Part shown: positions 1 through 8,135 of the stretch, in pieces | How positions within the stretch are numbered: position 1 is the first letter of the stretch | Layout of the letters: each line of letters begins with the position of its first letter | From: Sphingobacterium olei | Lineage (GTDB): Bacteria; Bacteroidota; Bacteroidia; Sphingobacteriales; Sphingobacteriaceae | NCBI RefSeq assembly: GCF_005048855.1 | Contig: NZ_SUME01000003.1 | Location: forward strand, 62,001 to 126,000 | DNA: 64,000 nucleotides | Direction: 5' to 3' | Notes under the pieces: model-generated | Databases searched by the model: none | Seen by the model: the letters and a program-made list of their open reading frames with translations, nothing else | Told to the model about the DNA's origin: nothing | Made by a program: the position numbers and the translations under genes

Positions 1-2183
1 TCGTTAGGGCGAGTACGATAGAAGATGCAGGAGCGTTTAATGTAGCCCGGATTAAAGAAGTGGTCCCTACCGTGCAATTATATTCTTCTAATCCGCGTAA
101 CACGACGTTAAATATCAGAGGATTAGGTTCTACTTACGGTTTGACCAACGATGGAATTGATCCAGGGGTCGGTTTTTATTTAGATGGAGTTTATTTGGCA
201 CGTCCCGCCGCAACCTCATTAGACTTTATTGACGTTGAGCAAATAGAGGTACTACGCGGACCACAGGGAACATTATTTGGTAAGAACACCACATCAGGCG
301 CATTTAACATTACATCTCGTCAGCCCGAATTTACACCTAATGCAAATTTTGAATTGAGCTACGGTAACTACGGCTTTATACAGGCTAAAACCTCCTTAAC
401 TGGTCCATTGGTCAAAGATAAGTTAGCTGCCCGCGTTTCCTTTTCAGGAACACAACGTGATGGAACATTATATAACGTCTACTCGGATCGGCAGATCAAT
501 GATATCAATAATTTAGGTGTTAGAGGACAATTGTTATTCACGCCAAACGATAATTTGAAGATATTATTGGCAGGGGATGTCACGGCACAGCGTCCAGACG
601 GCTATGGTTGGGGTGTCGCCGGTGTGGTCGAAAATCAGCGGTCTGAATATAGACAGTTTAATAGCATCATCAAGGATCTGGGATATGAAATTCCGTACAA
701 AAGCGCCTTCGAAAGAAAGGTCGATCTGGATACCCGCTCAAAGGCAGATAACGAATTAGGTGGAGCATCATTAAACGTGGACTATAAAATAGGAAATGGT
801 ACCTTGACTTCTACATCTGCATGGAGATATTGGAACTGGGTGCCATTAAATGATAGGGATTACCTCGGCGTGCCGGCCTATACCATCTCTGCGGGTAATT
901 CGGTTCATGATCAATGGTCACAAGAGTTTCGTTATTCAGGCAATCTCAGTGAGAAGGTAAGTGGTGTAATAGGTGTGTTCGGATTGTGGCAGGATCTAAG
1001 AACAGATCCTGTACATACCGAAGAAGCGGGTGATGCGCTATGGCGATTTCAGCAAAGCAGTGCATCTCAGACACAATGGGCTCCAGGTTTGATCGATAAG
1101 GTAGGTATTCGTACGAAATACGGTATCAAGAGCACCAGTTTGGCCGTGTTCTCTCAAGTAGATTGGGCGATAACCGATAAATTGCATGTGTTGCCAGGAA
1201 TACGCTACAACTATGATAAAAAAGTAGCCAACTACGACCGGACGAAATACATTGATAACAATATCGAATACACAGCGGAGCAACTTGCTGCAGTAAACAG
1301 CATTTATTCCAATCAGACCTTCGATGTTAATGCGGATGCCGGAAATCTGTCGGGACAATTATCCTTGCAGTATAAATTTACACCAAATTACAATACCTAT
1401 GTTACTTATTCGAATAGTTATAAGCCAATAGGTATTAATGTCGGTGGGCTGCCGGTTATAGATGGGCAAGTAGCAACGGATTTAGCCGAGGTAAAACCGG
1501 AGTCCGTAAATCATGTGGAATTTGGCGTAAAAACTAACCCGAGCAGGAATTCCTTCCTAAACCTTACGGTGTATCAAACCAATATCACAGATTATCAAAC
1601 GCAGGTTCAAACACCAGATCCTGGTGTAAACAGAGGATATTTGGCGAATGCAGAAGAAGTTCGGGTAAAAGGATTTGAGTTAGATGGATCTATCCGACCT
1701 TGGAAGTTCCTTCGGTTGAATGGTGCTTTGGCTTATACTGATGGGAAATATGAGAAGTTTACGAATGCACCTGTTCCGTTAGAAGAAGTGGGCGGCGCAC
1801 AGGCATTCAAAGATATTTCAGGAGGTGAATTGCCTGGAATTTCTAAATGGTCTTGGACGCTGGCTGCAGAATTAACAACAAAAGGGAATTTTCTGAACTT
1901 ACAAGGGAATTACTTCTTGGGCACAGATCTTTTTTACCGTTCAAAATTTTCTTCCAGTCCATCCCCCTCGCAATACCTAAACATAGACGCATATGCTTTA
2001 TTGAATGCGCGTGTTGGATTTAGAGCCACCAATGGACTGTCTGCCATCGTATGGAGCCGTAACTTGACGAATAAGGATTATTACGAGCAGCTGCTTGCAG
2101 CACCAGGAAACTTTGGCCAATATGCTGGTGTAATCGGCGATCCGCAAACGTATGGTGTAACGTTGCGCTATAATCTTAAATAA
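1..2183 (+). CDS. TonB-dependent outer-membrane receptor, 5' end outside window
   Basis: The reading frame is already open at base 3 and runs to a TAA at 2181-2183, so the signal peptide and start lie upstream of the window. The visible part begins in the plug domain (STIEDAGAF..., then an IRGLG motif and DGVYLARP), continues with the typical plug end VEQIEVLRGPQGTLFG and a 22-strand-type barrel, and ends in the aromatic-poor LRYNLK. It resembles the siderophore/small-molecule receptor class rather than the SusC class: no SusD follows directly. A cysteine-containing leader ORF begins only 19 bases after its stop and no promoter is visible between them, so it is probably co-transcribed with the SusC gene downstream. 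Substrate unknown; a sulfur compound is an inference from context. Confidence 0.9.
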   Translation, partial: VRASTIEDAGAFNVARIKEVVPTVQLYSSNPRNTTLNIRGLGSTYGLTNDGIDPGVGFYLDGVYLARPAATSLDFIDVEQIEVLRGPQGTLFGKNTTSGAFNITSRQPEFTPNANFELSYGNYGFIQAKTSLTGPLVKDKLAARVSFSGTQRDGTLYNVYSDRQINDINNLGVRGQLLFTPNDNLKILLAGDVTAQRPDGYGWGVAGVVENQRSEYRQFNSIIKDLGYEIPYKSAFERKVDLDTRSKADNELGGASLNVDYKIGNGTLTSTSAWRYWNWVPLNDRDYLGVPAYTISAGNSVHDQWSQEFRYSGNLSEKVSGVIGVFGLWQDLRTDPVHTEEAGDALWRFQQSSASQTQWAPGLIDKVGIRTKYGIKSTSLAVFSQVDWAITDKLHVLPGIRYNYDKKVANYDRTKYIDNNIEYTAEQLAAVNSIYSNQTFDVNADAGNLSGQLSLQYKFTPNYNTYVTYSNSYKPIGINVGGLPVIDGQVATDLAEVKPESVNHVEFGVKTNPSRNSFLNLTVYQTNITDYQTQVQTPDPGVNRGYLANAEEVRVKGFELDGSIRPWKFLRLNGALAYTDGKYEKFTNAPVPLEEVGGAQAFKDISGGELPGISKWSWTLAAELTTKGNFLNLQGNYFLGTDLFYRSKFSSSPSPSQYLNIDAYALLNARVGFRATNGLSAIVWSRNLTNKDYYEQLLAAPGNFGQYAGVIGDPQTYGVTLRYNLK

Positions 2184-2202
2184 CCATCTAGCTGAAATAA
2201 AT

Positions 2203-2301
2203 ATGAACAATACCAACATCATACCAGAAAGGACGTTCTGGAAATCAATAGATTTTATTAATCTCTATTGCCTGTCCCTTCGAATGCGAATGTGTCGCTA
2301 A
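2203..2301 (+). CDS. 32-residue leader peptide ending in RMRMCR (copy 1)
   Basis: An ATG at 2203 preceded by A-rich sequence opens a 32-codon ORF ending at TAA 2299-2301. The peptide has FWKS at residues 12-15, YCL at 22-24 and RMRMCR at 27-32. It aligns without gaps to the ORF at 10861-10959 with 16 of 32 residues identical, and both lie about 125 bases upstream of a SusC gene. The last 23 bases (CGAATGCGAATGTGTCGC-TAA and following AT) are identical in both copies. It sits between the receptor gene and SusC without an obvious promoter of its own, so it would act inside an operon. Too short and too basic for an enzyme; a regulatory leader is the best reading. Function inferred, not known. 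Confidence 0.75.
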   Translation: MNNTNIIPERTFWKSIDFINLYCLSLRMRMCR

Positions 2302-2308
2302 ATCTCCC

Positions 2309-2355
2309 TCCCTTAATATAGCAACAGAAAGGGAAGCCGAGGCTTCCCTATTCTG
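2309..2355 (+). promoter_or_regulatory. Leader hairpin with competing fold (copy 1)
   Basis: Eight bases after the leader stop, TCCCTT (2309-2314) can pair with AAGGGA (2329-2334). The same AGGGAAGC also pairs with GCTTCCCT, extended outward by CAGAA/TTCTG with one bulged A (2325-2355). The two folds exclude each other, as in attenuators. The second stem is not followed by a T-run, so calling it an intrinsic terminator is not justified. The equivalent structure at 10966-11010 differs in loop and in one pair (A-U versus G-U) but keeps the stem. Confidence 0.55.
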
Positions 2356-2543
2356 TTCAATAATGAAACAAGTAATCAATTGGCGTTGGCACTTGCAAGT
2401 ATTCACTATTAAAACGTAATAAAAATATGAAAAAATACGGAGTATTCCGCTATTCTTATATACTTATCCTATCCATATTGAGCTTTCACAGCGTACACGC
2501 TCAAGAGGAACCTAAACCCATCATTAATGCATCGCTTGTAGGA
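2353..2543 (+). repeat. Duplicated 5' cassette, copy 1 (UTR plus SusC signal peptide)
   Basis: From CTGTTCAATAATGAAA through codon 39 of the SusC gene this block matches 11008-11199 with three substitutions and one A insertion/deletion. The flanking SusC coding sequence beyond codon 39 is clearly diverged, so identity stops sharply just after the mature N-terminus. The block contains the perfect 10-base palindrome ACTTGCAAGT in both copies. Confidence 0.85.
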
Positions 2544-5500
2544 ACAGTTGTTAATGCACAAACAAAAGAGCCTATAGCTGGAGCGACGCTACAACTGGAA
2601 GCAGTGACACATAGTGTCACGACCGATAAGTTTGGAAAATTTCAATTCGTTACCGGACAAAAGCTTCCTTTTACGGTAATTGTATCTTATTTGGGGTATG
2701 AAAAGAAAACGTTGGTTATAACGAAATCACCAACTGTCATTGAACTTGCTCCTTCCGAAAGAATTTTAGACGAGACTGTGGTAGTGGGATATACCACGGC
2801 CAAAAGATCAAGTTATACCGGATCGGTAGCGGTGGTGGGTGCTGCAGAATTGGATCGATTACAGATTACCTCTATTGGTAAGGCGTTACAAGGAACCGTT
2901 CCGGGACTTCAATCCATTGCGCAGTCGGGACAGCCTGGAAGCGATGCAGACTTGTATGTGCGTGGCGTCGGTTCTGTTAATGCCTCAACAGCACCACTCT
3001 ACGTTGTTGATGGTATCCCAGGTGCGAACCCTAATAACTTAAACCCGAAAGACATTCAATCTATTTCCGTATTGAAAGATGCCACGGCAAGTGCACTATA
3101 TGGATCGCGTGGTGCTAATGGCGTGATTGTCGTTACAACGAAATCGGGAATCCTAAACTCGAAAACAGCAGTAAATTTCTCGGCCAACTATGGCTACACA
3201 GGTCGTGCGGTGGCAGATTATGAATATTTATCTCCGCAGGAATATTATGAATTACAATGGGAAGCCATCCGTAATACACAGCTGGATCAAGGTAAATCGG
3301 CTACTGATGCAGCGATATATGCAACAGATTATTTGGTCGACGGTTCGCTGAAAGTAAATATCTTTGGCCCGCAATATGCTAAACCTGTAGGTTTAGATGG
3401 CAAATTGGTTGCTGGAGCCACACCTTTGTGGAACGACAACTGGGGTAAAGCGATCTCACGTCCGGGACGTCGCCAGCAATATGACTTGAGTGCAAGTGGC
3501 GGTAGTGCCAATACGAGATATTATTTTTCAGGAGGTTATTTAAATGAAGAAGGTTGGATAAGAACATCCAACTTCGAAAGATATAATGTTCGGACAAACA
3601 TACAGTCAAAAATAAATAATTGGTTTGAAGCAGGGGCAAATGTATCGCTTTCATCGGGTTTTCAACGCTCTCCGAACCAAAGCGATAGCAACACGGGGAA
3701 TTTCCCGAATTTCCAGCGACTTATTTCCAATATTTATCCGATTTACGAGCGTCATCCTGATGGATCGTACATACTAGACGAAGATGGTAATAAAAAATGG
3801 GACTACGGTAGATGGCGTCCCACAACTGCTGTCAGCGGTTCAAATATTCTGGGAAGTGCAGAACACGCCATATCAGGTAGCCGGACAGATGCCGTTTTAT
3901 TGGGAACAAACGCGAGTATTAAGTTTTTTGAAGGGTTGTCTTTGAAGACAACTGCAAATGTGGATTATCGTGCGGGTAGTTCGCATTCATACTCTCATTC
4001 TTATTACAGTACTGGCGTTATCACAGAAGGCGCGGGATCAGCAAGCAGAAGTGCAAGTCGCACGCTTAATTACACGGTAAACAGCTTTCTGAATTATGCT
4101 CTTGATTTGGATAGTAAACACCATGTCAGTTTATTAGCTGGTCCAGAAGTATATGTGGAGAATTCTTCATCTTTGTCTGGTAGCCGTTCCGGTTTTCAAG
4201 TATTGGGGAAAACAGAACCTTCAGCGGGAACCGTAAGCGGCACATTTAATGGAACTTCCAGTGATTACCGCCTGGCCAGTTTGTTAGGTCAGTTAAATTA
4301 CGATTATTTGGGTCGTTATCATTTTTCGACGAGCTTTCGAAGAGATGGTTCTTCTCGCTTTAGCAAACAGTCACGATGGGGTAATTTTTGGTCCGTGGGT
4401 GCCGCATGGAATGTTAAACAGGAAAACTTCTTAAAAGATGTATCTAATATCGACAATCTTAATCTTCGTTTAAGTTATGGAGCACAAGGTAATGATAAGG
4501 TTGGTAATTTTGCCTATGGCGGGTTTTACTCGATCTACAACAGTTTAGATATGTTGGGACTGTTACCCTCTGATCTTCCTACCCCAGAATTGAAATGGGA
4601 GACAAACCTGAACCTCAACTTCGGAGCGGATATTTCCTTGTTCAATAATCGATTAGTAGCCCAAATTGATGTTTTTGATCGACAATCGAGAGATTTGTTA
4701 TTTACGAAACCACTTTCTCCTTCAACAGGTTACGATGGTATAAATGCCAATATCGGTTCCTTGAGTAATCGGGGTATTGATGGACAGATCACTGTTGTCC
4801 CCTTTCGTAATCAAGATTTCCATTGGAATGCGACCATTAATTTTGGACATTACACCAACAAAATAACCAAACTGCCCCAGAAGGAAATACTCACCGGTTC
4901 GATAGGGCAATATGGCAACACAAAGAAAATGGTGGAAGGGGGATCGATTTACGATTTCTACATCAAAGAATGGGCTGGAGTTGACCCCGAAAACGGGAAA
5001 GCCACCTGGTATAAGGATGTTGTTGACGACAGCGGCAATATTACAGGAAGGACCACTACCGCAAATCAAACTGAAGCAACCCCTTATTTTCAGGGAAGCT
5101 CACTTCCCGATCTATATGGTGGTATAAGTAATACCTTTGCCTATAAGGGCTTTGAATTTTCATTCCTTGTATCATACAACATCGGCGGGAAAATTTTTGA
5201 TGGAGATCAACCTATGATTATGCATGTAGGATCTGCACCAGGGCGCAATTGGTCAAAAGAAGCATTGAATCGCTGGACTCCAGAAAACACGGATACAGAT
5301 TTTCCAAGACTCTCTTATGTTTCCGACCCGTGGAATACAATTCCTTCGACACGCTTTTTGTACAGTGCAACACATGCCCGTTTGAAAAATGTTAACCTGT
5401 CTTATAGATTGCCAAATGATTTGGTATCTAGATGGTCTCTCACAGATGTGCGGCTTCGTTTTGTAGGTGAAAATTTGTTGACATTTTATGGACACCAAGG

Positions 5501-5591
5501 ATTGGATCCCGAGCAAACTGTTTCCGGTTCAACGTTTTACCGATATCCTGCACAGAAAGCGTATTCACTCGTACTTAATGTATCATTCTAA
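2427..5591 (+). CDS. SusC-like TonB-dependent transporter (operon 1)
   Basis: Outer-membrane importer subunit that forms the barrel beneath a SusD lid. It has a signal peptide ending at VHAQ (about residue 25), a CarboxypepD_reg-like domain (about 35-110), a TonB-box-like ETVVVGY, a plug with PLYVVDGIPG and SVLKDATASALYGSRGANGV, and a long beta-barrel, 1054 residues in all, normal for SusC. The SusD gene follows after 20 bases. With a TlpA-type thioredoxin and an M14 peptidase downstream, peptide uptake (as in RagAB-type pairs) is more likely than glycan uptake; this is inference. The signal peptide and upstream leader are nearly identical to those of the SusC at 11083. Confidence 0.95.
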   Translation: MKKYGVFRYSYILILSILSFHSVHAQEEPKPIINASLVGTVVNAQTKEPIAGATLQLEAVTHSVTTDKFGKFQFVTGQKLPFTVIVSYLGYEKKTLVITKSPTVIELAPSERILDETVVVGYTTAKRSSYTGSVAVVGAAELDRLQITSIGKALQGTVPGLQSIAQSGQPGSDADLYVRGVGSVNASTAPLYVVDGIPGANPNNLNPKDIQSISVLKDATASALYGSRGANGVIVVTTKSGILNSKTAVNFSANYGYTGRAVADYEYLSPQEYYELQWEAIRNTQLDQGKSATDAAIYATDYLVDGSLKVNIFGPQYAKPVGLDGKLVAGATPLWNDNWGKAISRPGRRQQYDLSASGGSANTRYYFSGGYLNEEGWIRTSNFERYNVRTNIQSKINNWFEAGANVSLSSGFQRSPNQSDSNTGNFPNFQRLISNIYPIYERHPDGSYILDEDGNKKWDYGRWRPTTAVSGSNILGSAEHAISGSRTDAVLLGTNASIKFFEGLSLKTTANVDYRAGSSHSYSHSYYSTGVITEGAGSASRSASRTLNYTVNSFLNYALDLDSKHHVSLLAGPEVYVENSSSLSGSRSGFQVLGKTEPSAGTVSGTFNGTSSDYRLASLLGQLNYDYLGRYHFSTSFRRDGSSRFSKQSRWGNFWSVGAAWNVKQENFLKDVSNIDNLNLRLSYGAQGNDKVGNFAYGGFYSIYNSLDMLGLLPSDLPTPELKWETNLNLNFGADISLFNNRLVAQIDVFDRQSRDLLFTKPLSPSTGYDGINANIGSLSNRGIDGQITVVPFRNQDFHWNATINFGHYTNKITKLPQKEILTGSIGQYGNTKKMVEGGSIYDFYIKEWAGVDPENGKATWYKDVVDDSGNITGRTTTANQTEATPYFQGSSLPDLYGGISNTFAYKGFEFSFLVSYNIGGKIFDGDQPMIMHVGSAPGRNWSKEALNRWTPENTDTDFPRLSYVSDPWNTIPSTRFLYSATHARLKNVNLSYRLPNDLVSRWSLTDVRLRFVGENLLTFYGHQGLDPEQTVSGSTFYRYPAQKAYSLVLNVSF

Positions 5592-5611
5592 TAAAAATTA
5601 CTCATCAGACT

Positions 5612-7114
5612 ATGAAACTGAAATTTAGTTATATATTGACTGCTTTGGCACTATTAACATCCTGCAGCGACGATTTTTTTGATACCGCACCAGCGACACA
5701 GATTACCACGTCGGAAGTATTCTCTTCGGAAGATAATATCAATGCTTTCGTCAATGGTGCGATTCGTTACCTTTTGGAAAATAGTACCTCGCAGGATAAT
5801 CCAGGGCTTCCTACAATTTTTCTTACGCACGATGTAATGGGCGAAGATGCCATCGCCCGGGATGGAAGATATGGATTCCGTGATTCGTATCCATATCGCG
5901 ATCCCTTCGACAATACAACTCGTCGTGCGCTGTTTTTTTGGACATTGCAGTATACATCGATTGATCATGCTAACAATATCATCGCCAACATTCCGATTAA
6001 TGAAGACAGCAAACCGAGTTTAAAATATCTTAAAGGACAAGCCTATGCACTACGAGGGCACAATTATTTAAACTTGGTGCGACAATATCAGTTTACGTAT
6101 GCGAAAGATGCAAATGCTAAGGCCGTCCCGATTTACACAGAACCTACAACTCCAAGTACAGAGCCTAGACCGCTCTCTACAGTAAAAGAAGTATACGATC
6201 AGATCATAGGCGATCTAACGGAAGCAGAAAAACTATTGCCTGGATTTGAGCGCAATGTGAAAAATCGCCCCGATCTTAACGTCGTTTACGGACTACTGGC
6301 CCGTACCTATCTCACACTCGAAAACTGGGATCTTGCTGAAGCGTATGCTGCTAAAGCACGTATAGGGTATCCTATTATGACTGCCGAACAATACACCCAA
6401 GGGTTCAGTGATGTGAGTAATCCCGAATGGATTTGGGGACATCCACAAACACAAGCTCAAAATAAAGGAGGTGCATCGTTTTTAGCTTATATAGAGACCA
6501 CACCCTATGCTACCGATGCCAACGGGACGAATTTGTATTATGGGTACAACAGTATCATCCCTGATCCTCATTTTATTGCATTGTTTGCTGATGGAGACAT
6601 ACGCAAGTCATTGTTCGAAATTGCCAAGCAACCCGCGGAAGCGATTTATAGGTCTTACCGGTATAAAAAATTCCGAAATAAATATCCCAATCATGACGGA
6701 CATATTATTTTGATGCGTGCTTCAGAACAGCTTCTTATTGAGGCCGAGAGTAAAGCGAGGCTGGATAATGTAACAGGGGCGATAGAGACATTAAACGAAT
6801 TGCGGCGAAAGAGAAATCTTTCCGATTTGTCCGCCAATGACTTTAATAAGACGACGATAATTGAAGAGATTCTGCTCGAACGCCGGAAGGAACTTTGGGG
6901 CGAGGGCTTTCGTTTATATGATATCCTGAGGACGCAAACTGCACCCGTGAGAAAGGAAACTACGGAAACGTTTGTTGACAATGCAGGAAACACAGTTGGG
7001 GTATTAGGACATTGGATTACAAAGTTTCCGGACAATTCAAATTTGGTGCCTAATAGTAAGTATTATCTTTTCCCGATTCCATTAAATGAAATCAGCACCA
7101 ATCTCAATTTGTAA
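5612..7114 (+). CDS. SusD/RagB-like outer-membrane lipoprotein (operon 1)
   Basis: Surface lipoprotein that captures substrate for the SusC partner encoded just upstream. The N-terminus has a lipobox (LLTSC, Cys at residue 18) followed by the acidic SDDFFD stretch common for surface-exported Bacteroidota lipoproteins. The TPR-like SusD fold is supported by the ALRGHNYLNLVRQYQ helix and by the C-terminal signature IEEILLERRKELWGEGFRLYDILR. At 500 residues it has family length. Substrate cannot be read from sequence. Confidence 0.93.
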   Translation: MKLKFSYILTALALLTSCSDDFFDTAPATQITTSEVFSSEDNINAFVNGAIRYLLENSTSQDNPGLPTIFLTHDVMGEDAIARDGRYGFRDSYPYRDPFDNTTRRALFFWTLQYTSIDHANNIIANIPINEDSKPSLKYLKGQAYALRGHNYLNLVRQYQFTYAKDANAKAVPIYTEPTTPSTEPRPLSTVKEVYDQIIGDLTEAEKLLPGFERNVKNRPDLNVVYGLLARTYLTLENWDLAEAYAAKARIGYPIMTAEQYTQGFSDVSNPEWIWGHPQTQAQNKGGASFLAYIETTPYATDANGTNLYYGYNSIIPDPHFIALFADGDIRKSLFEIAKQPAEAIYRSYRYKKFRNKYPNHDGHIILMRASEQLLIEAESKARLDNVTGAIETLNELRRKRNLSDLSANDFNKTTIIEEILLERRKELWGEGFRLYDILRTQTAPVRKETTETFVDNAGNTVGVLGHWITKFPDNSNLVPNSKYYLFPIPLNEISTNLNL

Positions 7115-7139
7115 ATAGAAACAAACAAAGTATATACAT

Positions 7140-8120
7140 ATGAAAAAGATTTTAATATTAATTGCAATCGTTTTTGTCCTCTCATCGGGCAAGAACCACA
7201 ATAACCTAAATATTAAAGGTAAGGTTGAAGGAGTTCAGTCCGGCAAGGTGTATTTGCAGAAGTTTTACAATAAGATGTTCTTCGTTATTGACTCCGCAAG
7301 TATCGTGAATGGAGAATTCCAATTTGCTAAAAATGTAGAACTCCCCGAAATATATGGGCTGACGTTGGATACCACTAAAAGTACATACCTGGTTTTTTTG
7401 GATGAAAATCCGGTAACTGTACAATTGGACACATCAACCTATTACCGAAATACGGTAGTGAGCGGATCCAAATTACAGGATCAATATGTGGAATACGGAA
7501 AGCAACGGGGTGTCAAAATCGATGAATTTATAAAAGCTAATCCAGCATCATTGGTTTCTGCTTATGTCTTTTATCGATACTATTCATACCGTCTGTCCCC
7601 GGAAGAAATTAAATCTAATATCCAATTACTGAATCCTTCTTTAAGAGAAACACCTTATGTACGGGTTTTGACCGAATTGACAGAAACGCTTGAAACGGTT
7701 GCAGTAGGCAAGTCTGCCCCTGATTTCACTGCAAACGACACAGAAGGAAAACCTCGTGCTTTCTCAGCTCACTTGGGTAAGGGCTATGTGCTTTTGGATT
7801 TTTGGGCGGCTTGGTGTGGACCATGCCGAAGGGAAAATCCAAATATCGTGAAAGCCTATAATAAGTACAAAGAGAAAGGATTTGATATTGTCGCCGTGTC
7901 TTTAGATAAAAATAAGAATAGCTGGTTAGACGCGATTGCAAAAGATAATTTGACTTGGGCACATGTTTCGGATCTATTGTTTTGGGATAGTGAGCCAGCA
8001 AAATTATATGGCGTAAGAGCCATTCCTGCCAACTTTCTGATAGACAAAAACGGTGTTATTGTCGCGAAAAATCTACGTGGGGAAGATTTGGATAAAACTT
8101 TGGGAGAATTGTTAGACTAA
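7140..8120 (+). CDS. TlpA-type thiol-disulfide oxidoreductase with DUF4369-like N-domain
   Basis: Periplasmic redox protein. An N-terminal hydrophobic segment (about residues 3-16) is followed by a beta-rich DUF4369-like domain (about 22-110), a linker, and a C-terminal thioredoxin fold beginning GKSAPDF and carrying the active site W225-C-G-P-C229. The cis-proline loop reads RAIPANFLID. 326 residues. It is 25 bases downstream of susD and 15 bases upstream of the M14 peptidase, so it belongs to operon 1. Such proteins reduce disulfides in the periplasm; here it could act on cystine-containing peptides brought in by the SusCD pair (inference). Confidence 0.92.
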   Translation: MKKILILIAIVFVLSSGKNHNNLNIKGKVEGVQSGKVYLQKFYNKMFFVIDSASIVNGEFQFAKNVELPEIYGLTLDTTKSTYLVFLDENPVTVQLDTSTYYRNTVVSGSKLQDQYVEYGKQRGVKIDEFIKANPASLVSAYVFYRYYSYRLSPEEIKSNIQLLNPSLRETPYVRVLTELTETLETVAVGKSAPDFTANDTEGKPRAFSAHLGKGYVLLDFWAAWCGPCRRENPNIVKAYNKYKEKGFDIVAVSLDKNKNSWLDAIAKDNLTWAHVSDLLFWDSEPAKLYGVRAIPANFLIDKNGVIVAKNLRGEDLDKTLGELLD

Positions 8121-8135
8121 TTTATCCGGATAAAC

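Noticed and set aside
2325-2355. Leader hairpin as an intrinsic terminator
   Set aside because: No T-run follows the stem in either copy, so only a regulatory hairpin is claimed.
2376-2410. TTGGCG...TTGC resembling a sigma-54 promoter in the conserved block before SusC (also near 11036)
   Set aside because: The GG and GC doublets are 11 bases apart instead of 10, and a leader transcript already covers the region.
2363-2419. Second short ORF after the hairpin in leader copy 1 (and 11018-11068 in copy 2)
   Set aside because: A single-base indel puts the two copies in different frames with unrelated peptides, so the DNA, not a peptide, is conserved.
4722-5069. Long antisense open frames opposite SusC and other genes
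   Set aside because: They lie entirely within strongly supported genes and show no protein features of their own.
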